From contig NZ_DAIUCK010000032.1 in assembly GCF_036846205.1 (NCBI RefSeq), positions 1 through 29,964 on the forward strand: a DNA stretch of 29,964 nt, written 5' to 3'. This document shows positions 22,834 to 29,964 of the stretch, piece by piece; position 1 is the stretch's first letter, and each line of letters opens with the position of its first letter. A program made the position numbers and the translations under genes. The notes under the pieces were generated by a model that did no database searches, was not told where the DNA came from, and saw only the letters and a program-made list of their open reading frames with translations. This stretch comes from Rhabdothermincola sp036846205 (GTDB taxonomy: Bacteria; Actinomycetota; Acidimicrobiia; Acidimicrobiales; Acidimicrobilacustridaceae).

Positions 22834-23964
22834 ATGAACGACCATCCGCGCCCGCCGCGCATCCTGCACGTCGCCCAGCCCACCATCGCCGGTGTGGCGG
22901 TGTTCGTGCGCAACGTGGCCCGCCACCAGCACCGCATCGGCTGGGAGGTCACCGTCGCCTGCCCGTCCGACGGCTGGCTCTCCTCGGAGCTGCGGGCCGA
23001 AGGCGTGGACGTCGCCACCTGGGAAGCCACCCGCAACCCCGGCCCGAGCCTGCTCGCCGAGGTGCGACACCTCACGCCCATCATCCGCGAGGTGGCGCCC
23101 GACCTCGTCTACCTGCACTCGGCCAAGGCCGGCCTCGCCGGGCGGCTGGCGGTGCGCCGACGGATCCCCACCCTGTTCGAACCCAACGCCTGGTCGTTCC
23201 ACCCCTCCGGGCCGTTCCGACCGCTGGCCCGGATCTGGGAACGGGTGGCGTCGCGGTGGGTGGACCTGTTCGTCATGGTGAGCGAGACCGAGGCCGCCCA
23301 AGGCCGGGAAGTCGGCGTGCGCGGCCACTACGTGACCATCCCCCACGGGGTCGACCCCGAGGCGTTCCCGTTCAGCGACGCCACGGCACGCGCCCAGGCC
23401 CGTCACGATCTCGGGCTGCCCGACACGCCGATCGCGGTGTGCGTCGGCCGGCTGTGCGAACAGAAGGGCCAGGACCTGCTCTTCGACGCCTGGCCCCGGG
23501 TGCTCGATCGGGTGCCCGATGCGCAGCTGGTGCTGGTCGGTGACGGACCGGACGGCCCCGCGCTGCGGGCGGCAGCACCGCCGCAGGTGTTCTTCGCCGG
23601 TGATCGCGCCGACGTCCACCGCTGGCTCACCGCCGCCGATGTCGCCGCGGTGTCGTCCCGATGGGAGGCGGGCATCAGCTTCGCCACCATCGAAGCATGG
23701 TCCACCGGCCGCCCCGTGGTCACCTTCGACATGTCGGGCATGGGCACCCATATCCGCGACTGCGGCGCGGCGGTGCCGCTGGGTGACACCACCCGCTTCG
23801 CCGAGGAGCTGGCGGTGCGTCTCGACGATCCCGTGCGCTGCGAGCAGGAAGGACTCGCCGGACGCCGGCGAGTGGAGCGCGAGCTGTCCGAGCAGCGCTC
23901 CGTGGAGGCGGTGACCGCCGCCGCGCAGCGCCTCCTGGAGGAGCGACGGAGTGGGGCGAGGTGA
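22834..23964 (+). CDS. Glycosyltransferase family 4
   Basis: 376 residues with a GT-B fold. The N-terminal half (RILHVAQPTIAGVAVFVRNV, with the Gly-rich acceptor loop) binds the acceptor; the C-terminal half has AVCVGRLCEQKGQDLLFDAW and the donor-site region SSRWEAGISFATIEAWSTGR. The two donor glutamates are eight residues apart instead of the usual seven (ExxxxxxxxE), a small variation. It probably adds a sugar to the lipid-linked intermediate made by the upstream transferase. It ends in a GTGA overlap with the first sulfotransferase. Donor and linkage unknown. Confidence 0.9.
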   Translation: MNDHPRPPRILHVAQPTIAGVAVFVRNVARHQHRIGWEVTVACPSDGWLSSELRAEGVDVATWEATRNPGPSLLAEVRHLTPIIREVAPDLVYLHSAKAGLAGRLAVRRRIPTLFEPNAWSFHPSGPFRPLARIWERVASRWVDLFVMVSETEAAQGREVGVRGHYVTIPHGVDPEAFPFSDATARAQARHDLGLPDTPIAVCVGRLCEQKGQDLLFDAWPRVLDRVPDAQLVLVGDGPDGPALRAAAPPQVFFAGDRADVHRWLTAADVAAVSSRWEAGISFATIEAWSTGRPVVTFDMSGMGTHIRDCGAAVPLGDTTRFAEELAVRLDDPVRCEQEGLAGRRRVERELSEQRSVEAVTAAAQRLLEERRSGAR

Positions 23965-24884
23965 GCACCCCGTCGAACGACGCCGGCCCCACGTTCCTCG
24001 TCATCGGGGCGGCGCGGAGCGGCACGACGTTGCTCTGCCACGTGCTGAACCGCCACCCCGACGTCTTCCTCACCGACCCGAAGGAACCCCACTTCCTGGC
24101 CTTCGCCGGCCAGCGCCTCGACTTCCAGGGTCCGGGCGACGCCGATTCGATCAACCGCTTCGCCGTCACCGACGAGGCGAGATGGCGGGCGCTCTTCGAG
24201 CCGGGAGCGGGCCACCTCCAGCGCGGCGAGGGGTCGGTGTCGACGCTCTACCACCCCGAGGCCGCGATCGGGAACATCCGGCGCTGCTGCCCCGAGGTGA
24301 AGCTGATCGCGCTGCTCCGCGACCCGGTGGAACGGGCCTTCTCCGCCTACAGCTACCTGGTCGGCCGGGGATGGGAGACGGAGAGCTTCGAGCGGGCGCT
24401 GGAGCTCGAGGAGCAGCGCCGGGCGAGCGGCTGGCATCACCTGTGGCACTACACCCGCATGGGCTTCTACGCCCGCCAGCTCGCGCCGTTCCTCGACGCG
24501 TTCGGTCGGGATCGGCTGCTCGTCATCGGCTATGAGGACCTGGTGGCACAGCCCGCCACCGGACTCGGTGAGGTCTTCGCGTTCCTGGGGCTGGACCAGC
24601 GCGGCATCGAGGATCTCGGTGCGGAAGTCAACGTCAGCGGCCGGCCGCAGAGCCGGGCCCTCACCGGGGCCATGAACTGGCTGCGCCGCCACGAAGGCCC
24701 CCGTGCGCTGGTGCGCACGGTCGTGCCGTTCAGGTTGCGCGAGTGGGTCCGCCGCACGAACCTCGAGCGGATGGACCTGCCCGGCGAGACCCGCCCCATG
24801 CTCGAGGCGCTGTACGCGCCGGAGCGCCGCGAGCTGGCCGAGCTCCTCGGTGAGGATGCCCCGTCGTGGGTGCATCGGCCGTGA
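23961..24884 (+). CDS. Sulfotransferase (PAPS-dependent type), copy 1
   Basis: 307 residues of the PAPS sulfotransferase fold. The 5'-phosphosulfate-binding loop is IGAARSGTTLL (15-25) and the 3'-phosphate site is LIALLRDPVERAFSAY with R120 and S128. It would transfer sulfate to a hydroxyl, here most likely on the growing glycan given its neighbours. HPDVFLTDPKEPHFLAFAG and the C-terminal LYAPERRELAELLGED are typical of glycan-locus sulfotransferases. GTG 23961 overlaps the GT stop (GTGA). It is paralogous to the next gene. The acceptor is an inference; no PAPS synthesis genes are in the window. Confidence 0.9.
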   Translation: MSTPSNDAGPTFLVIGAARSGTTLLCHVLNRHPDVFLTDPKEPHFLAFAGQRLDFQGPGDADSINRFAVTDEARWRALFEPGAGHLQRGEGSVSTLYHPEAAIGNIRRCCPEVKLIALLRDPVERAFSAYSYLVGRGWETESFERALELEEQRRASGWHHLWHYTRMGFYARQLAPFLDAFGRDRLLVIGYEDLVAQPATGLGEVFAFLGLDQRGIEDLGAEVNVSGRPQSRALTGAMNWLRRHEGPRALVRTVVPFRLREWVRRTNLERMDLPGETRPMLEALYAPERRELAELLGEDAPSWVHRP

Positions 24885-25810
24885 GCAGCGCGCCGCCACC
24901 CGATTTCGTCATCGCCGGCGCGGCCAAGTCGGGGACCACCGCGCTCTACCAGTACCTCGCGGAGCACCCCCGGCTGTTCCTCACCGATCCCAAGGAGCCG
25001 CACTACTTCGCGCTGGCGGGCACCCGCCCGGCGTTCACCGGCCCGGGTGACGACCGGACCATCAACCGGCTGGCGGTCACCGACCGTGGGCGGTACCTCG
25101 CCCTGTACGAGGGAGCCGCTCCCGGCTCGCTGCGGGGAGAGGCGTCGGTGTCCACCCTCTACGACGAGGACGCGCCCCGGCGCCTGCACGAGCACAACCC
25201 CGCGGCCCGCGTCATTTGCATCCTGCGCGACCCCGCCGACCGTGCCTTCTCCGCCTACAGCTTCATGCGCACCCGGACCTTCGAGCCCTGTGAGCAGTTC
25301 GAGCAGGCCCTCGACGACGAGCCACGCCGGATCGCCGCCGGCTGGCACCACATCTGGCACTACCAGGCCATGGGGCGCTACGCCGAGCAGCTCGCACGGC
25401 TGTTCGAGGTGTTCCCCCGCGAGCAGGTGCTGGTGCTCCTCTACGAGGAGTTCGCGCGCCAGCCGCAGGCGGTGCTCGAGCGGACCTACCGCTTCCTCGG
25501 GGTCGAGCCGATCACCCCCACCGTCACCCCCGAACCGCACCGTTCGGGAGAGCCCCGCTTCAAAACCCTGAGCCGGGTGGTGAACACCCCGCACCCGGCC
25601 AAGCGGGTGCTCGGTCGCATCGTGCCATCGGGCGCCCGGGCCAAGCTCCGCTCCCTGGTGGGGCGCCACAACGTGGTGCGGGGCTCCTATGGAACCCAGA
25701 CGAGAGAACGTCTCGTCGCCGGCTTCGCCGACGACATCGCCCGGCTGGAGACGCTCCTGGCAGTGGACCTGTCGACGTGGCGAACGATCGTGAGGGACGG
25801 CCCGCCGTGA
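24881..25810 (+). CDS. Sulfotransferase (PAPS-dependent type), copy 2
   Basis: 309 residues from GTG 24881, which overlaps the stop of copy 1 as GTGA; a GTG at 24866 would add five residues. The 5'-phosphosulfate loop is AGAAKSGTTALY (GAAKSGTT at 13-20), with Lys where copy 1 has Arg. The 3'-phosphate site is VICILRDPADRAFSAY (R116, S124). HPRLFLTDPKEPHYFALAG and GPGDDRTINRLAVTD match copy 1 closely, showing tandem duplication, while the C-terminal thirds differ, as expected if the two act on different acceptors. It ends in a GTGA overlap with the next gene. Confidence 0.9.
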   Translation: MSSAPPPDFVIAGAAKSGTTALYQYLAEHPRLFLTDPKEPHYFALAGTRPAFTGPGDDRTINRLAVTDRGRYLALYEGAAPGSLRGEASVSTLYDEDAPRRLHEHNPAARVICILRDPADRAFSAYSFMRTRTFEPCEQFEQALDDEPRRIAAGWHHIWHYQAMGRYAEQLARLFEVFPREQVLVLLYEEFARQPQAVLERTYRFLGVEPITPTVTPEPHRSGEPRFKTLSRVVNTPHPAKRVLGRIVPSGARAKLRSLVGRHNVVRGSYGTQTRERLVAGFADDIARLETLLAVDLSTWRTIVRDGPP

Positions 25811-26988
25811 CCTCGGAGGCGGCGAACGTCCTGTTCACGCTCCGCCTGCCGGATCGCACCGGCGCGGCGCAGATGGCCTTGCAGGTATCCCGTGCCTTCC
25901 GCCGGCGTGGTCACGGGGTCACGCTGGTCCACGGGCCGCTCCCCCCGGAGGAGCCGTCGATCGTCCCCGACTTCTGCGAGATCGGCGCCACCACCGTCGA
26001 GGAGACGCGCCTGGACCGACCGTGGAGCCCGCTGCTCGTGTCCGATCTCGCGGGTCGGGCGAGGCGTGCCGGGGCGCGAGCGATCATCGGCGTGAACCAG
26101 CGCGACCGGCTCCCCGCGGTGCTGGCCGCGGCGCGGGCCAACATCCCCGCCGTCGTGATGGTGCAGAACCAGCACCACTTCTGGGGCAACGGGTTGATCT
26201 CCCGAGCCAAACGGGTCGCTTACCGACAGACGGTCGGGCGCTACACCACGCTGGCCGTGTGCACCTCGGAGGTGGTGAAGTCCCAGATCGTGCGCTTCGG
26301 GGTACCGGACGCGAAGACCGTGGTGCTGCCCAACGGCATCGAGCCCGCGCCGGCGCGCCCGCCCCTCGACCCCTGGCGCCGTCGCGAGCTGCTCGACGAC
26401 CTGGGCCTCGACGACCGCCGGTTCGTGTTCGTGTCGGTCGGCCGCCTGGACCCGCAGAAGGGCCACGACCTGCTGATCGACGCCTTCGCACGCACCCCCG
26501 CCCTGGCCGAGCGGGTGCAACTGGCGATCGTCGGCGCGGGCGGCACCGGCGATCAGCTCCGGGCCCGCTGGCCGGACGAGCTGCGGGATCGAGTCCGCAA
26601 CGCGGGGCTGGACACGACGATCCGCTTCCTCGGGTGGCGCAGCGACGTCGCCGACGTCCTGGCCGCCGCCGACGGGTACGTGCACGCCGCCCGCTGGGAG
26701 GGCCCGGCCCTGCCGCTGGCGGTGATGGAGGCCATGGCCGCGGGCCTTCCCACGATCTTCACCGACTGCTCCGGTCCGCCCCCGTGGTTCGAGGAGGGCC
26801 TGGACGGTCTCATGGTCCGCGCTGGCGACCCCGGCGCGCTGGCGCGGGCACTCGCTCGCGTGGCCGCCATGAGCGACGACGACCGCCGGGCCATGGGCGC
26901 GAGGGCCTCCGCGCTGATCCGCGAGCACTACGCGATCGACGACATCGCGGACCGCTTCGTGGAGCTGGTGGTGGGGACCTGGGCATGA
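25807..26988 (+). CDS. Glycosyltransferase family 4, paralogue A
   Basis: 393 residues, GT-B fold. It starts with GTG 25807 in a GTGA overlap with the sulfotransferase. An acceptor-side N-terminus (LFTLRLPDRTGAAQMALQVS), VGRLDPQKGHDLLIDAF and ARWEGPALPLAVMEAMAAG in the donor site are visible. Compared with its neighbour at 26985, which has the normal spacing, the donor-site Glu pair here is separated by two extra residues (PALPLAV). Long shared stretches (GVNQRDR, MVQNQH, TTLAVCTSEVV, VVLPNGI, DGYVHAARWEG, FTDCSG) show that the two arose by tandem duplication. The sugar specificity is unknown. Confidence 0.9.
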   Translation: MTSEAANVLFTLRLPDRTGAAQMALQVSRAFRRRGHGVTLVHGPLPPEEPSIVPDFCEIGATTVEETRLDRPWSPLLVSDLAGRARRAGARAIIGVNQRDRLPAVLAAARANIPAVVMVQNQHHFWGNGLISRAKRVAYRQTVGRYTTLAVCTSEVVKSQIVRFGVPDAKTVVLPNGIEPAPARPPLDPWRRRELLDDLGLDDRRFVFVSVGRLDPQKGHDLLIDAFARTPALAERVQLAIVGAGGTGDQLRARWPDELRDRVRNAGLDTTIRFLGWRSDVADVLAAADGYVHAARWEGPALPLAVMEAMAAGLPTIFTDCSGPPPWFEEGLDGLMVRAGDPGALARALARVAAMSDDDRRAMGARASALIREHYAIDDIADRFVELVVGTWA

Positions 26989-28208
26989 GCACCGGCCGGA
27001 TCGACCCCGAACAGCGGCGCGTGGCCGGGGGCGAGCGGAGCGATCACGTCGTGATGACCCTGCGGCGCCCGGACCGCACCGGCGCCGCCCGCATGGCCCT
27101 CGGCTACGCCCGGGCGCTGCTGCGAGCTGGCCACCGGGTGACCCTGCTGCACGGGGCCATGCCCGCCGACGCGCCCTCGATCATCGGCGACTTCGCCGAG
27201 GTGGGGGTGAGCACCGTGCCGTGCCGCCGCATGGAGCAACCGTGGAACCCGCTGCAGGCTCGCGACCTCGCTCGCCACGCGCAGGCCGCCGGGGCGTCCT
27301 GCATCATCGGCGTGAACCAGCGGGACCGGGTGCCGGCGCTGGTCGCGGCCCGGCGCCTCGGGGTGCCAGGCATCCTGATGGTCCAGAACCAGCACCGGTT
27401 TCACGGCCCGAAGCCGGTGGCGGCGCTCAAGCAGGCAGTCTACGGGCGCTCCGTCGCCCGGCTCACGACGCTGGCCGTGTGCACCTCCGAGGTGGTCCGC
27501 GGGGAGGTTCTCGCGCAGGGGGTGCCGCTCGATCGCACGGTCGTGCTCCCCAACGGCATCGACCTGGCGCCCTTCCGCCCAGCGCTGGCCGACGGGAAAC
27601 GGGAACGTCTGCGCCACGAGCTCGGGGCGGACCCCGATCGCCTGCTGGTGCTCAGCGTGGGCCGTCTCGACCTCCAGAAGGGCCACGACATCCTTGTGGA
27701 AGCCCTCGCCGAGGCACCCGATCTGGCCGAGCGCCTGCAGGTGGTGATCGTCGGCGACGGTGGAGGACCCGACGCACCCCGACGCAACCAGGAGTTCGTC
27801 CGCTCGCTGCACGAGCGCGTCCGGCGGGCCGGCCTCGAGCGCACGGTGCGCTTCGCCGGCTGGCGCGACGACGTGCCCGACCTGCTGCGGGCCTCGGACG
27901 GCTACGTGCACGCCGCCCGCTGGGAGGGCTCCTCGCTGGCGGTGATGGAGGCCATGGCCGCGGGCTGCCCGGTGGTGTTCACCGACTGCAGTGGCGAACC
28001 ACCCCACTACCGCGACGGCATCGACGGGATGATGGTCCGCACCGGTGATCCCGGCGCGCTGCGAGCAGGGCTGCGGCGGATGCTCTCGCTCGGCGCCGAG
28101 CAGCGGGCCCAGATGGGGGCGAGCGCGCGACGCCTGGCCTTCACCCACTTCGGGGTCGACGCGCTCGGTGACCGCTTCGCCGAACTGGTGACCGCGACGC
28201 TGCGGTGA
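26985..28208 (+). CDS. Glycosyltransferase family 4, paralogue B
   Basis: 407 residues from ATG 26985, overlapping the previous stop as ATGA. It is a GT-B enzyme with LSVGRLDLQKGHDILVEALA and the donor motif ARWEGSSLAVMEAMAAG, in which the two Glu have the standard seven-residue gap. It is the tandem paralogue of the preceding gene. An open frame from 26022 continues into this one, but the part before 26985 is a shadow of paralogue A in another frame. It is the last gene of the plus-strand glycan operon and converges on the flippase with a 22-bp gap and no visible terminator. Confidence 0.9.
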   Translation: MSTGRIDPEQRRVAGGERSDHVVMTLRRPDRTGAARMALGYARALLRAGHRVTLLHGAMPADAPSIIGDFAEVGVSTVPCRRMEQPWNPLQARDLARHAQAAGASCIIGVNQRDRVPALVAARRLGVPGILMVQNQHRFHGPKPVAALKQAVYGRSVARLTTLAVCTSEVVRGEVLAQGVPLDRTVVLPNGIDLAPFRPALADGKRERLRHELGADPDRLLVLSVGRLDLQKGHDILVEALAEAPDLAERLQVVIVGDGGGPDAPRRNQEFVRSLHERVRRAGLERTVRFAGWRDDVPDLLRASDGYVHAARWEGSSLAVMEAMAAGCPVVFTDCSGEPPHYRDGIDGMMVRTGDPGALRAGLRRMLSLGAEQRAQMGASARRLAFTHFGVDALGDRFAELVTATLR

Positions 28209-28230
28209 ATGCCAGGGTTGGTCCGGCGCC

Positions 28231-29601
28231 TCAGCCGGGCCCGTCGGCCGAGGGCGAGATCCCGGCCGGCGCCAGCAGGTTCCGTCTCGAGGGCAGGAAC
28301 GGATGGGTCCAGATGCCCAGTTGGCGATGGGCGAGCCACCACAGCGCCACGAAGCTGCCGGCGGTGGTCGAGGCGGACGCGATGGCCAGGGCCTCCACCC
28401 CCCAGAGGCGGGCCGCCACGAGATCCGCGACCACCGACGATGCCAGTGAACCGACGCTGAACACCAGCATCAGGCGCTCGAAGCCGCACAGGTTCAACAC
28501 GTTGCCGCTCAGCCCGAGGGCCACGATCACCAGCTGCCCGAGCGCCAGGGTCACGAGCAGCGGCGCCGCAGCCCGGTAGCTCTCGCCCAGCACCAGCGCC
28601 AGCATCGGACCGGCGAACAAGACGCAGATCAGTAGGGCGCCCGCCGAGGGGATCGTCACGATCGTGCCCGCTCGCCGCACCCGCCGCTCCAGCTCCTCCA
28701 TCCGACCCAGCGCGTGCAGGGCCGGGATGGCCGCGAGCAGCGTGAACTGCGCGGCGGTGAGCGGAACCCGGACCACGTTCATCAGTCGCAGGGCCCCGGC
28801 GTAGAGACCGGTGTCGCCTTCGGACAGGGTCGCCCCCGCGATCCACAGGTCGACCTGGAGGCTGAGGAACAGCGCCACCTGGGTCACCATGAACGGGAAG
28901 CCGGCCCAGGCCAGGTGCTTCGGCGCGGCCGGAGGAGACGTGGTGGTCGTCCTCGGAGTCACCTCCCGGGCCCGGGCCAGGAACACCGCCACCGCGAGCG
29001 CGGCGGCCAGGGCGGCGGCGACCAGGTTCAACACCAGCGCAGCATCGGCTGTTCGAGGCCGGAACAACGACCACGCGCTCAACACCAGGAACCCGAGCGC
29101 CACCGCCGCGCCGCCGCTCGGCCCCGACGCCACGTTGGCGATCCGGTACTCGCCCAGCGCCCGGATGACATCGGCCAGCACGAGCAGCAGGCCCAGCACC
29201 AGCGCCAGGGCCGCCGTCAGCACCACCGTGCGACCCCAACCGATCACCACCGATCCGGTGAGCACCGTGCCGAGGACCCCGAGCGGAGCGACGAGCCCGA
29301 ACGCCCCGAAGGCGGAGACGATCACCGAACGGGCCGCTCCCTGGTCCCCGTGCGCCAGCAGCGAGGCCACGTCCCGCAGCGCCGCCCGGTTCAACCCACC
29401 CGCCACCGCGATGGAGCCACCCACCGCGATGCTCGACGCCACCGAGAACCGACCGAACTCGTCGGTGCCCAACGAGCGGGCCAGCACCATGGCGATCGCC
29501 GTCGACGCGACGAGCCCCGCCACCCGCGAACCCAGCGCCCAGGTGGCCGGCGCGGTGCGACGAATCCCGCGGGCGAACCGACTGCGAACCGTCGCCGTCA
29601 T
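28231..29601 (-). CDS. Wzx-like polysaccharide flippase (MVF/MATE-type)
   Basis: 456 residues, multi-span (12-14 hydrophobic helices), with an RGIRRTAPATWALGSRVAGL start and TDEFGRFSVASSIA, the usual opening of polysaccharide-transport/flippase proteins. It would move lipid-linked repeat units across the membrane for polymerisation. ATG 29601 overlaps the stop of the upstream gene as ATGA, so a start at 29724 (an Arg/Gly/Pro-rich lead) is rejected. It is encoded on the opposite strand to the glycosyltransferases but faces them. Wzx specificity is not predictable from sequence. The family call is by span pattern and context. Confidence 0.85.
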   Translation of the reverse strand: MTATVRSRFARGIRRTAPATWALGSRVAGLVASTAIAMVLARSLGTDEFGRFSVASSIAVGGSIAVAGGLNRAALRDVASLLAHGDQGAARSVIVSAFGAFGLVAPLGVLGTVLTGSVVIGWGRTVVLTAALALVLGLLLVLADVIRALGEYRIANVASGPSGGAAVALGFLVLSAWSLFRPRTADAALVLNLVAAALAAALAVAVFLARAREVTPRTTTTSPPAAPKHLAWAGFPFMVTQVALFLSLQVDLWIAGATLSEGDTGLYAGALRLMNVVRVPLTAAQFTLLAAIPALHALGRMEELERRVRRAGTIVTIPSAGALLICVLFAGPMLALVLGESYRAAAPLLVTLALGQLVIVALGLSGNVLNLCGFERLMLVFSVGSLASSVVADLVAARLWGVEALAIASASTTAGSFVALWWLAHRQLGIWTHPFLPSRRNLLAPAGISPSADGPG

Positions 29602-29964
29602 GCCGGCGCCACCGGGGCGACGCCTGCCGGCGCCGCGGCACCGCCGTTGGTCGCTTCGTGGCCGCGCCTGGTCGCCCCCAGCACGGTCGACACGATCACC
29701 AGCGGGATGCACCAGCGCACCCACTCGAGGGGCGTCTCGACACCCACGCCGAGCTGGATCACCTGCAACGCGACCACGGCGGAGGTCACGAAGGCGAGGG
29801 GATGCTCACGGGACGAGCGCAACGCGAACCCGAGCATCCCCAACACCACCCCGGAGAGCACCCCGCCGAACCCGACGCCGAGGATGCCGAAGTTGAGGTA
29901 CCACTCGCCCACCGCCCCCGGAGGCCAGCCGTTGACCGTGTCCGGCTCGTACACCCGCCGGAAC
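29598..29964 (-). CDS. Wzy-like O-antigen/exopolysaccharide polymerase, C-terminal part, cut by the right edge
   Basis: The frame is open to the last bases of the window, so the gene continues upstream beyond the right edge. Visible residues begin with FRRVYEPDTVNGWPPGAVGE, then YLNFGILGVGFGGVLSGVVL, the conserved Pro/Gly-rich loop and following span of oligosaccharide repeat-unit polymerases and ligases. Two further spans follow and a Gly/Ala/Pro-rich tail. With a flippase directly after it in an ATGA overlap, a Wzy role is likely; an O-antigen-ligase-like role is the alternative. A GTG at 29954 is internal, not a start. Confidence 0.75.
   Translation of the reverse strand, partial: FRRVYEPDTVNGWPPGAVGEWYLNFGILGVGFGGVLSGVVLGMLGFALRSSREHPLAFVTSAVVALQVIQLGVGVETPLEWVRWCIPLVIVSTVLGATRRGHEATNGGAAAPAGVAPVAPA

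Noticed and set aside
21745..23751. 668-residue minus-strand frame opposite the MFS end, sugar transferase and GT
   Set aside because: It spans three recognisable plus-strand genes and a terminator, and its translation shows no domain, so it is a shadow.
26022..26984. Extension of the last glycosyltransferase back to 26022
   Set aside because: This part overlaps the preceding glycosyltransferase in another frame. ATG 26985 forms an ATGA overlap, and paralogue homology starts there.
28007..29641. 544-residue minus-strand frame over the flippase
   Set aside because: It has Gly/Arg-rich low-complexity translation, and the flippase in the other frame has membrane spans and an ATGA link to the polymerase.
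1..29964. CRISPR array, tRNA or rRNA genes, insertion sequences
   Set aside because: Looked for on both strands by eye; no regularly spaced repeats, cloverleaf-like sequences or transposase domains were found.

Overview
The window is uniformly high-GC DNA from an actinobacterium. The best guess is the class Acidimicrobiia or a close relative. The evidence is the GC-rich codon use, the many GTG starts, the -10-type boxes (TAGCNT) lying 7-9 nt before a start codon with no Shine-Dalgarno (leaderless mRNAs), the actinobacterial-type Tad pilus genes, and a roughly 120-residue surface repeat on a secreted sulfatase that is familiar from this group. The taxonomic call is an inference; there is no rRNA in the window. 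I see no tRNA, rRNA, CRISPR array, insertion sequence or integrase.

Positions 1-8651 are a housekeeping block. A gene cut by the left edge converges on recO. uppS and recO form a 4-bp-overlapping pair on the minus strand, divergent from a dinG-type Fe-S helicase. A small ribbon-helix-helix-like protein follows. Then comes the minus-strand operon phoH-ybeY-corC-like-era, whose last two junctions are ATGA and GTGA overlaps. A 190-residue protein of unknown function with two Sm-like halves converges on a small excisionase/BldC-type HTH gene.

Positions 8652-16788 are a Tad (Flp-type) pilus locus: a CpaB-like SAF protein, a TadZ/CpaE-like protein with a degenerate P-loop, the TadA motor ATPase, TadB, TadC, a very short Flp-like pilin, and three single-span TadE/TadG-like pseudopilins. 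The HTH gene is divergent from it and may regulate it. The locus is split by an oppositely oriented enoyl-CoA hydratase/isomerase gene, whose 3' side carries a 22-bp tandem repeat running into a near-perfect 21-bp-stem hairpin. No prepilin peptidase is present in the window.

Positions 16834-29964 are a cell-surface polysaccharide region. A large secreted sulfatase (catalytic domain, two Calx-beta-like domains, FN3, three C-terminal repeats) and an MFS exporter diverge from back-to-back leaderless promoters. A compact plus-strand operon follows: phosphoglycosyl transferase (sugar transferase), GT4 glycosyltransferase, two tandem paralogous sulfotransferases, and two tandem paralogous GT4 glycosyltransferases. 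Converging on it are a Wzx-like flippase and a Wzy-like polymerase cut by the right edge. Together they read as a Wzx/Wzy-type pathway for a probably sulfated exopolysaccharide or glycan, with a sulfatase next door that could remodel it. The most notable points are this sulfation cassette with paired duplications, the sulfatase active-site motif with His in place of the usual Arg, the split Tad locus with its repeat-hairpin element, and the leaderless promoter pattern.
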